A DNA stretch of 5,236 nt, taken from NCBI GenBank assembly GCA_005888865.1, contig VBCL01000140.1, forward strand, positions 1 through 5,236. Reading direction: 5' to 3'. Below the pieces are notes generated by a model. The model searched no databases. It was not told the origin of the DNA and worked only from the letters and a program-made list of their open reading frames with translations. Positions within the stretch are counted from its first letter, which is position 1, and the number at the start of each line of letters is the position of its first letter. The position numbers and the translations under genes are program-made. Positions 1 to 5,236 of the stretch are shown piece after piece. Source of the stretch: Betaproteobacteria bacterium (GTDB taxonomy: Bacteria > Pseudomonadota > Gammaproteobacteria > Burkholderiales > Casimicrobiaceae).

Positions 1-993
1 GCCGCGCTCGGGCTCGTCTCGCTACAAGCCGCAGCTCAGCAGGTGAATGTCATCTGCCCCATGGCCGCCGAATGGTGCAACATGGCCGCCAAGGAGTTCG
101 AGAAGGCGAGCGGCATCAAGGTGGCGCTGACGCTGATGGGCTCGGGTGAATCCTTCGCCACCGTTGCCGCGGAGAAAGCCAATCCCAAGCACGACATCTG
201 GTACGGCGGCACCGGCGACCCGCATCTGCAGGCGGCCGAGCAGGATCTCACGCTTGCCTATAAGTCGCCGATGATCGATCAGCTTCAGCCCTGGGCGAAG
301 AAACAGGCCGAGCAGGCGAATTACAAGACGATCGGGATCTACCTCGGCGTGCTGGGCATGGGCTACAACACCGAGCTCGTCGCCAAGAAGAAGGCGCCCG
401 TACCCGCCTGCTGGAAAGACCTGGCGCGGCCGGAATATGCGGGCGATGTGCAGATGGCCAACCCCAATGCGTCGGGGACCGCCTACACGACGATCGCCAC
501 TCTGGTGCAGATCTTCGGGGAGGAAGCGGCGTTCACGATGCTCAAGTCATGGCACAAGAACATCAGCAGCTACTCGCGGCAGGGCGTGGGGCCGATCAAG
601 GCGACCGCACGCGGCGAGAACATGGTCGCGATCGCGTTCATCCACGACGTCGTCACCGAGGCCACGGCCGGCTTTCCGGTGAAGAGCGTCGCGCCCTGCG
701 AGGGGACCGGCTACGAGATCGGCTCGATGTCGATCGTCAAAGGTGCGAAGAACCTCGACAATGCCAAGAAGTTCTACGACTGGGCGCTCACCCCGGCGGC
801 GCAGAAGCTCTCGTACGAATCGAAGTCGTCGTTCCAGCTCCCGTCGAACGTGAGCACGCCGGTTTCGACACTGTCGCCGAAACCGGCCGAGATCAAGCTC
901 ATCGAGTACAACTTCGCCAAGTACGGCTCGGCGGCCGAGCGCAAGCGCCTGCTCGAGCGCTGGGACCGTGAAGTCGGCGGAGCTGCGAAGTGA
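1..993 (+). CDS. Periplasmic substrate-binding protein of an AfuA/FbpA-type ABC importer (SBP1), 5' partial
   Basis: This is the ligand-capturing subunit of the importer, acting in the periplasm. The frame is open from base 1. The first codons read AALGLVSLQAAAQQ, the end of a Sec signal peptide with likely cleavage after the AAA, so the true start lies upstream; the GTG at 43 falls after the cleavage site and is not the start. The 330 visible residues include nearly the whole mature domain, about the usual size for the family. Family-like stretches are GSGES (near residue 48), DIWYGGTGD (65-73), GMGYNTELV (120-128), PNASGTAY (155-162), FIHD (213-216) and GTGYEIGS (235-242). The adjacent Tyr-Tyr pair that binds Fe(III) in FbpA is absent, and the His-Asp plus GTGYE pattern resembles sugar-phosphate-binding AfuA. 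Four mature cysteines (19, 26, 137, 233) recur in SBP2. The stop overlaps a GTG in another frame. The family is secure; the ligand is inferred only. Confidence 0.93.
   Translation, partial: AALGLVSLQAAAQQVNVICPMAAEWCNMAAKEFEKASGIKVALTLMGSGESFATVAAEKANPKHDIWYGGTGDPHLQAAEQDLTLAYKSPMIDQLQPWAKKQAEQANYKTIGIYLGVLGMGYNTELVAKKKAPVPACWKDLARPEYAGDVQMANPNASGTAYTTIATLVQIFGEEAAFTMLKSWHKNISSYSRQGVGPIKATARGENMVAIAFIHDVVTEATAGFPVKSVAPCEGTGYEIGSMSIVKGAKNLDNAKKFYDWALTPAAQKLSYESKSSFQLPSNVSTPVSTLSPKPAEIKLIEYNFAKYGSAAERKRLLERWDREVGGAAK
361..393 (+). repeat. 33-bp exact direct repeat, copy 1 (in SBP1)
   Basis: The segment encoding GYNTELVAKKK is base-for-base identical to 1541-1573 in SBP2. The genes mismatch immediately on either side and many codons differ elsewhere. 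It reflects the common origin of the two genes, with either strong local constraint or a short gene-conversion tract. Confidence 0.9.
979..982 (+). promoter_or_regulatory. Shine-Dalgarno-like GGAG before GTG 990
   Basis: GGAG lies inside the SBP1 coding sequence, 7 bases upstream of the GTG that overlaps the SBP1 stop. It matches the anti-Shine-Dalgarno core and the spacing is near optimal. It may favour re-initiation at the junction. It also simply encodes part of the SBP1 C-terminus (GGA), so it may be coincidental. Confidence 0.25.
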
Positions 994-1157
994 CGCAGGC
1001 GTCCGAGAGCAAGAGGCGGAGCCTCGCAGCGATCGGAGACGGCTGCGTCATCCCCGCGCAAGCGGGGATCCAGTGGCGTCTGAACGCACGACGCTGGGCT
1101 CCCGCTTTCGCGGGAGCGACGACGCTATTCAGACGTACCAACGACGATCGACGATGA
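990..1157 (+). other. Possible 55-codon bridging ORF between SBP1 and SBP2
   Basis: A GTG at 990 overlaps the SBP1 stop (GTGA). The frame stays open for 55 codons through the intergenic repeat and ends in a TGA at 1155-1157, overlapping the SBP2 start (ATGA). A GGAG at 979-982 sits 7 bases before the GTG, good Shine-Dalgarno spacing. The middle of the predicted peptide (VIPAQAGIQ, WAPAFAG) is the familiar artefactual translation of this repeat type, so a functional peptide is unlikely. If translated, its role would be to carry ribosomes to the SBP2 start. The frame could also be open by chance at this GC content. Confidence 0.25.
1045..1122 (+). repeat. Paired inverted palindromic repeat (REP-like) in the SBP1-SBP2 gap
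   Basis: Two hairpins lie back to back. The left has an 8-bp stem, ATCCCCGC (1050-1057) with GCGGGGAT (1062-1069), around loop GCAA. The right has an 8-bp stem, GCTCCCGC (1098-1105) with GCGGGAGC (1110-1117), around loop TTTC. The 29-base arms 1045-1073 and 1094-1122 are also inverted copies of each other, matching at about 21 of 29 positions, so the unit can fold as two hairpins or one long one. This form is a dispersed intergenic repeat known from many proteobacterial genomes. No T-run follows, so it is not a classical Rho-independent terminator. Between two genes of one operon it could shield the upstream mRNA from 3' decay or partly attenuate transcription. That role is inferred. Confidence 0.85.
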
Positions 1158-2170
1158 TCCGGTGCCTCGCTTTCGCTGTTAGCGCGACATTCTGCGTCTC
1201 GGTATGGGCCCAGGGCACGCTCGCGATGTACTGCAGCTCGCCCAGCACCGCGTGGTGCCAGGGCATGGCGATCGGCTTCGAGAGGGCGACCGGCGTCAAA
1301 GTCAGCGTCACGCAGAAGGCGACCGGTGAGCTCTTCGCGCAGATCAAGGCCGAAGGCGGCAATCCAAGGGGCGATATCTGGTGGGCAGGACCCGGCGATG
1401 CGTTTCTGCAAGCGGCCGAAGAGGGCCTGCTCGAAACCTACAAGTCCCCCAATTTGAGCGAGCTCCACGACTGGGCACGGCGCGAAGCCGAGGTCTCCAA
1501 GTACCGCGTCGCCGGCGTCTATGGCGGCATCCTCGCGCTCGGCTACAACACCGAGCTCGTCGCCAAGAAGAAGCTGCCGATCCCGAGATGCTGGAAGGAC
1601 CTGCTCGACCCGGCCTACAAGGGCGAAGTGATGCTCTCCAACCCGAATTCGTCGGGCACGGCGTACATGATGCTGGCCTCGCTGGTGCAGATCTTCGGCG
1701 AGGACCAGGCCTTTCGCTACATGAAGGCGCTCAACGCCAACGTGAACCAGTACGCGCGCTCGGGGATCGGACCGATGACCGCGGTCACGCGCGGCGAAAC
1801 CGCGATCGGCAGCACGGTGCTGCACGGCGTGGTCAACGAGAGCGTGCGCGGCTTCCCGGTCAAGCCGATCCTCCCCTGCGAAGGCGTCGGCTACGAAGTG
1901 GGCTCGATGGCGATCATCAAGGGCACGCGCAATCCGGACAACGCGCGCAAGTTCTTCGACTGGGCGCTGACGGTCGACGCCCAGAAGATCGGGCTCCAGG
2001 TCGGAGAATACGCGATCCCGACCAACCGCAATGTGCCTCTGCCGTCGCGGGTGCCAGACCTCGCGTCGATCAAGCTCATCGACTACGATACGGCGAAGTA
2101 CGGTTCGGTGACAGAACGCAAGCGGCTGCTCGAGCGCTGGGAGAAGGAAATCAACGCGGTCGCTCGGTGA
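1154..2170 (+). CDS. Periplasmic substrate-binding protein of an AfuA/FbpA-type ABC importer (SBP2)
   Basis: A second ligand-binding subunit of 338 residues, paralogous to SBP1 with about half of aligned positions identical by eye. The ATG at 1154 is chosen because it gives a good Sec signal peptide, MIRCLAFAVSATFCVSVWA, with cleavage before QG at residue 20. The frame runs further upstream, but that part is the intergenic repeat and SBP1. Family stretches are DIWWAGPGD (74-82), ALGYNTELVAKKK (128-140), NPNSSGTAY (163-171) and CEGVGYEVGS (242-251). The SBP1 motif FIHD reads VLHG here (222-225) and GTGYE reads GVGYE, so the ligand may differ. No Tyr-Tyr iron pair is seen. Mature cysteines 27, 35, 146 and 242 match the four in SBP1. 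There is no strong Shine-Dalgarno sequence before the start. The permease gene begins 13 bases after the stop. The family is secure; the substrate is unknown. Confidence 0.95.
   Translation: MIRCLAFAVSATFCVSVWAQGTLAMYCSSPSTAWCQGMAIGFERATGVKVSVTQKATGELFAQIKAEGGNPRGDIWWAGPGDAFLQAAEEGLLETYKSPNLSELHDWARREAEVSKYRVAGVYGGILALGYNTELVAKKKLPIPRCWKDLLDPAYKGEVMLSNPNSSGTAYMMLASLVQIFGEDQAFRYMKALNANVNQYARSGIGPMTAVTRGETAIGSTVLHGVVNESVRGFPVKPILPCEGVGYEVGSMAIIKGTRNPDNARKFFDWALTVDAQKIGLQVGEYAIPTNRNVPLPSRVPDLASIKLIDYDTAKYGSVTERKRLLERWEKEINAVAR
1541..1573 (+). repeat. 33-bp exact direct repeat, copy 2 (in SBP2)
   Basis: Identical to 361-393 in SBP1 and encodes the same GYNTELVAKKK segment. Recombination between the copies, about 1.18 kb apart, would leave a single hybrid binding-protein gene in frame. 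Confidence 0.9.
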
Positions 2171-2187
2171 CCGGCGACGCGCGATGA
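2167..2187 (+). other. Six-codon bridging frame between SBP2 and the permease
   Basis: The SBP2 stop overlaps a GTG at 2167 (GTGA). That frame reads six codons and ends in a TGA at 2185-2187, overlapping the permease ATG (ATGA). It is too short to mean much alone and is listed because the other two junctions have the same geometry. With only 13 bases between stop and start, ordinary translational coupling is plausible whether or not this frame is used. Confidence 0.2.
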
Positions 2188-4403
2188 GCGGCGATCGCAG
2201 GGCCATCGTGTTCTGGCTCGCCGTCGGCGCGGCCGGATTTCTCGTCGTCCCGTGGTACGCGCTCGACGCGTCGCTGTTTTCGGCGGGTTGGCTTTCGGCC
2301 TACACGGACAAGGAGGCCGCGCCTGCGCTGCTGCAGATCCTGCGGCACGGGCGCGTCTGGCTCCTGGCGCCGGGCCTGCTGTTGATCGCCGCCGGCGTGT
2401 TGCTCGGTGCGCGCCCTCGGCGCATGGCGCGCGCCAACGGTCTTCTTGTGCTCGGCGCCGCGGGCTTCGCCTACGTGCTCGCGCAAGGCTTCGTCATCGG
2501 GCCGCAGGGCTGGACGTTCGAAACGCCGCGAGAGCTCTTCGGCCCGCTCGCAACCGGCCAATACGGGATCGGCCTCGGCGCCGTCCTCGTCGCGACCGCC
2601 TTTGCAATGCTCTTCGCGCTGGGGCTCTCCGCACGTGGCAATTTCGGCGGTGATGGCTTCATCGCGGGGATGATCGTGGCCGTCGCGGTGCTCACCGCGC
2701 TCTTCACCTTCTATCCGGTCTTTCGCATTCTTTCGAGCGCGCTCCAGAACGATGCGGGCGACTGGTCGGCGGCGTCGTTCTTCGGCAGGATGTTCACGAC
2801 CAAGGTCTGGGGACTCGGCTGCTTTTCCGGCGGACAGCGTTGCGGCGTCGCCTGGAACACGCTGCTCTTGGCACTTGCCTGTGGCGCCGGCTCCACCGCG
2901 CTCGGCCTTGCCTTCGCGCTGGTCGCGACCCGGACCGAGTTCCCGTTGAAAAAGCTGCTGCGCGCGCTTTCGATCCTGCCGATCATCACGCCACCGTTCG
3001 TCATCGGTCTCGGACTGATTCTCATCTTCGGCCGCGCGGGGATCGTCAACCAGTTCGTCGAATGGGCGTTCGGGCTCGAGCTGGGGCGCTGGTTCTACGG
3101 CCTGCCCGGATTGCTGATCGCGCAGCTCCTGTCCTTCACGCCGATCGCTTTCCTGGTGCTGATCGGCATCGTCGAAGGCGTCTCGCCCAGCATGGAGGAA
3201 GCCGCCCAGACGTTGCGCGCCAATCGCTGGCGCACTTTCGTCGACGTGTCGCTGCCGCTCATGCGGCCGGGGCTCGCCAATGCATTCCTGATCGGCTTCA
3301 TCGAATCGATCGCGGACTTCGGCAATCCGATCGTGCTCGGCGGCAACTTCGGCGTGCTCTCGACCGAGGTGTTCTTCTCCGTGGTCGGCGCCCAGCTCGA
3401 TCAGGGTCGCGCCGCCGCGCTCGGCATCCTGCTGCTGGGCTTCGCGCTGGCCGCATTCTTCGCCCAACGCTGGGTGCTTGGGCGCAAGGTGTACACGGCG
3501 CTCTCCGGCAAAGGTGATTCCGGCTTGCCTACGCCGCTGCCCGACCGGGTGCGACGGATCTGCTATGCCGTCGTCGTGCCCTGGATCGTGCTGACGCTGG
3601 CGATCTACGCGATGGCCTTCGTCGGCGGTTTCGTCGAGCAATGGGGGCGCAACTACGCGTTGACCTTCCGGCACTACGTCCGGGCGTTTGCGATCGAGCA
3701 GGGTCCGCACGGCCTGATCTGGGTGGGAACCGCGTGGAGCTCGTTCTGGACGACGGTCAAGCTCTCGGCGATCGCCGCACCGGCGACGGCAGCGCTTGGT
3801 CTCCTCACTGCATACATCCTGACTCGTCACAAGTTCAAGGGCCAAGGCGCGTTCGAGTTCGGCACGATGCTTTCCTTCGCGATTCCCGGCACGGTGATCG
3901 GCGTCTCGTACATCCTCGCCTTCAACGTGCCGCCCATCGAGATCACCGGGACCGCGCTGGTCTTGATCGTCTGCAATGTCTTCCGCAACATGCCGGTCGG
4001 CGTGCGCGCAGGCATCGCATCGATGGCGCAGATCGACAGGAGCCTGGACGAAGCCTCGACGACACTCGGCGCGCGCGGCGCAACGACCCTGCGCCGGGTG
4101 CTCATGCCCTTGCTCAAGCCCGCGCTGGTCGCCGCGCTGGTGTACAGTTTCGTGCGCTCGATGACAACGCTGTCCGCGATCATCTTCCTGGTGTCCGCCG
4201 AGTACGAATGGGCGACGACTTACATCATCAACCGCGTCACCAACGGCGACTACGGCGTGGCGATCGCGTACTCGACGGTCCTGATCGTGCTCATGCTCGC
4301 GGTGATCTGGGTGATCCAGCGCCTGGTTGGCGAGCGGCGTCTCGGGCGGCGCGCGGGCATTGCAGCCGCCGGCGTGGGAGAATTGGGCGGCACGGCGGCA
4401 TGA
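2184..4403 (+). CDS. Fused double-domain ABC importer permease, AfuB/FbpB type
   Basis: This 739-residue inner-membrane protein forms the whole translocation channel in one chain. Hydrophobic segments lie near residues 8-25, 57-75, 84-103, 127-148, 158-182, 224-248, 263-284, 304-330, 364-385, 408-430, 459-482, 520-545, 558-580, 588-600, 645-668 and 693-714. Two BPD_transp_1 halves are marked by EAA loops that dock the ATPase: EEAAQTLRA at 338-346 with LP at 357-358, and DEASTTLGA at 622-630 with MP at 641-642. The first loop has Arg345 where the classical motif has Gly; the second keeps Gly629. The first four segments (to about 150) precede the first standard half and have no obvious role in the core channel. 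Cys213 and Cys220, in the loop before segment 6, could form a disulfide. The ATG lies 13 bases after the SBP2 stop with only a weak, distant GGTGA upstream. The stop overlaps ATG 4400. The fold is certain; the substrate is not. Confidence 0.96.
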   Translation: MSGDRRAIVFWLAVGAAGFLVVPWYALDASLFSAGWLSAYTDKEAAPALLQILRHGRVWLLAPGLLLIAAGVLLGARPRRMARANGLLVLGAAGFAYVLAQGFVIGPQGWTFETPRELFGPLATGQYGIGLGAVLVATAFAMLFALGLSARGNFGGDGFIAGMIVAVAVLTALFTFYPVFRILSSALQNDAGDWSAASFFGRMFTTKVWGLGCFSGGQRCGVAWNTLLLALACGAGSTALGLAFALVATRTEFPLKKLLRALSILPIITPPFVIGLGLILIFGRAGIVNQFVEWAFGLELGRWFYGLPGLLIAQLLSFTPIAFLVLIGIVEGVSPSMEEAAQTLRANRWRTFVDVSLPLMRPGLANAFLIGFIESIADFGNPIVLGGNFGVLSTEVFFSVVGAQLDQGRAAALGILLLGFALAAFFAQRWVLGRKVYTALSGKGDSGLPTPLPDRVRRICYAVVVPWIVLTLAIYAMAFVGGFVEQWGRNYALTFRHYVRAFAIEQGPHGLIWVGTAWSSFWTTVKLSAIAAPATAALGLLTAYILTRHKFKGQGAFEFGTMLSFAIPGTVIGVSYILAFNVPPIEITGTALVLIVCNVFRNMPVGVRAGIASMAQIDRSLDEASTTLGARGATTLRRVLMPLLKPALVAALVYSFVRSMTTLSAIIFLVSAEYEWATTYIINRVTNGDYGVAIAYSTVLIVLMLAVIWVIQRLVGERRLGRRAGIAAAGVGELGGTAA

Positions 4404-4456
4404 CGATGCGTGAAGAGCGTCGTCAAGGCGTCTCGCCTGTCACCGGACGATCATGA
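4400..4456 (+). other. Possible 18-codon minicistron linking permease and ATPase genes
   Basis: ATG 4400 overlaps the permease stop as ATGA. The frame encodes MTMREERRQGVSPVTGRS and ends in a TGA at 4454-4456, overlapping the ATPase start as a second ATGA. The peptide is short and basic, with no recognised family. A second ATG at 4406 is in frame. Upstream, GGGCGG at 4385-4390 is a weak ribosome-binding candidate. The likely role, if real, is to pass terminating ribosomes across the 49-base gap to the ATPase start, which has only a weak GGA before it. Chance is a serious alternative. Confidence 0.35.
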
Positions 4457-5236
4457 AAGCGGCCTCGATCGAATTCGAACATGTCAGCAAGGTCTACGGC
4501 GAAGTCGCCGCGGTCCACGACATTTCTTTCGCCATCGCGCCGGGAACCCTGGTCACGCTGCTGGGACCGTCGGGATGCGGCAAGACGACCACGCTGCGGA
4601 TGATCGCTGGACTAGAGCTGCCGAGTCGCGGCACGATCCGCATCGGCGGCGCCGACGTGACCCGCATTCCCGCGTCCGAGCGCGACGTGTCGATGGTCTT
4701 CCAGAGCTACGCGCTGTTCCCGCACATGACCGTGCAGGAGAACGTGAGCTACGGTCTCACCGTCTCCAGGCTTCCCAAGCCGCAGGTCCTGGAACGCACG
4801 CGTGCCGCGCTGGCGACAGTCGGCCTCACGGGCTTCGATGCGAGACTGCCCTCCGAGCTCTCGGGCGGACAGCAGCAGCGCGTGGCGGTCGCGCGCGCGC
4901 TGGTGCTCGAGCCGGCGGTCCTCCTCTTCGACGAACCTCTGTCCAACCTCGACGCACGGCTGAGGCGCCAGATGCGCGAGGAGATCCGCGATCTGCAGCA
5001 AAGGCTCTCGCTCACTGTCGTGTACGTGACCCACGACCAGGCCGAAGCGATGGCGGTATCGGACCGGATCATCATCATGAACAAGGGCGGCGTCGCGCAG
5101 GAAGGTGCGGCGCGCGAGCTCTACGAGCAGCCGAAGGACGTTTTCGTCGCCGGATTCATGGGCGAGGCCAATCGCGTGAAGGGAACCCTCCGGCACGTCG
5201 ACGCCTCGCTCGGCGAGCTCACTCTGGGGCCGCTCA
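4453..5236 (+). CDS. ABC importer ATP-binding protein, AfuC/FbpC/PotA type, 3' partial
   Basis: This cytoplasmic ATPase powers the importer as a dimer on the permease EAA loops. The window holds 261 codons of a family usually near 340-360 residues; the frame is still open at the window end. ATG 4453 is the first possible start after an in-frame TGA at 4411-4413. All catalytic motifs are intact: A-loop Tyr15, Walker A GPSGCGKTT (38-46), Q-loop Gln84, signature LSGGQ (136-140), Walker B AVLLFDEP (155-162) with Glu161, D-loop SNLD (164-167) and switch His194. ELYEQPKDVFVAGFMGEAN (222-240) is the usual bridge to the C-terminal TOBE-type regulatory domain, of which only the first residues are seen. 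Close homologues are annotated as iron(III), sugar-phosphate, spermidine/putrescine or 2-aminoethylphosphonate ATPases, so this gene cannot settle the substrate. Confidence 0.96.
   Translation, partial: MKAASIEFEHVSKVYGEVAAVHDISFAIAPGTLVTLLGPSGCGKTTTLRMIAGLELPSRGTIRIGGADVTRIPASERDVSMVFQSYALFPHMTVQENVSYGLTVSRLPKPQVLERTRAALATVGLTGFDARLPSELSGGQQQRVAVARALVLEPAVLLFDEPLSNLDARLRRQMREEIRDLQQRLSLTVVYVTHDQAEAMAVSDRIIIMNKGGVAQEGAARELYEQPKDVFVAGFMGEANRVKGTLRHVDASLGELTLGPL

Noticed and set aside
43..993. GTG at 43 as the SBP1 start
   Set aside because: It would remove the signal peptide; codons 1-42 are in frame and encode the end of a typical Sec signal and its cleavage site, so the gene begins outside the window.
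1045..1122. CRISPR array or insertion-sequence end
   Set aside because: There are only two inverted arms, no regular direct repeats with spacers, no transposase and no target-site duplication that I can see.
1098..1130. Rho-independent terminator between SBP1 and SBP2
   Set aside because: The hairpin is strong but is followed by GACGACGC rather than a T-run, and the genes downstream need read-through since no clear promoter is visible in the gap.
968..1153. Upstream GTG at 968 as the SBP2 start
   Set aside because: That start would overlap SBP1 and add residues translated from the intergenic repeat before a normal signal peptide; ATG 1154 fits better.
994..1153. Separate promoter for SBP2
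   Set aside because: No convincing -35/-10 pair of the sigma-70 kind is visible in the 160 bases; much of it is the repeat.
899..2206. Long minus-strand open frame (435 codons) opposite SBP2
   Set aside because: It is the antisense of two well-supported genes. The product is Arg/Asp/Ala-rich with no recognisable domain, and part of it is the translated palindromic repeat.
2151..3845. Long minus-strand open frame (564 codons) opposite the permease
   Set aside because: Its charged, low-complexity product is what antisense translation of a GC-rich hydrophobic gene gives. The plus-strand permease, with EAA loops and membrane segments, fully explains the region.
4612..5196. Minus-strand open frame (194 codons) opposite the ATPase
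   Set aside because: It is the complement of a highly conserved nucleotide-binding domain and shows no motif of its own.

Overview
The window is one stretch of a GC-rich (about two thirds G+C by eye) proteobacterial chromosome carrying a single plus-strand operon for an ABC importer of the AfuABC/FbpABC type. Strong G/C preference at third codon positions, and a palindromic repeat of the 'GTCATCCCCGCG..AAGCGGGGATCCAG' kind between the first two genes, suggest a Proteobacterium, most likely a Betaproteobacterium. This placement is low-confidence.

Layout: (1) positions 1-993, a periplasmic substrate-binding protein (SBP1) whose first codons lie outside the window; (2) 994-1153, a 160-base gap with a pair of inverted GC-rich hairpins; (3) 1154-2170, a second, paralogous substrate-binding protein (SBP2) with its own signal peptide; (4) 2184-4403, a fused double-domain permease with two EAA loops and an N-terminal extension of about four membrane segments; (5) 4453-5236, the ATPase, complete through its nucleotide-binding domain but cut by the window end in its C-terminal domain. 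The minus strand carries no credible gene.

The parts make one importer: SBP1 and/or SBP2 capture a ligand in the periplasm, the permease forms the channel, and two ATPase copies drive uptake. The ligand is not proven. Neither binding protein shows the adjacent tyrosine pair of true ferric-ion FbpA proteins. The resemblance to AfuA points rather to an organic, possibly phosphorylated, small molecule. SBP1 and SBP2 differ at a likely ligand position (His-Asp versus His-Gly), so the two may widen the substrate range of one permease.

The most unusual signal is at the gene junctions. At all three, a GTGA or ATGA overlap at the upstream stop opens a short frame that stays open and closes in an ATGA overlap exactly at the next gene's start (990-1157, 2167-2187, 4400-4456). 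None of the three downstream starts has a strong Shine-Dalgarno sequence. This could be a translational relay, or chance favoured by high GC. The rest is a well-formed but ordinary transport operon; I see no defence, mobile or otherwise new system.
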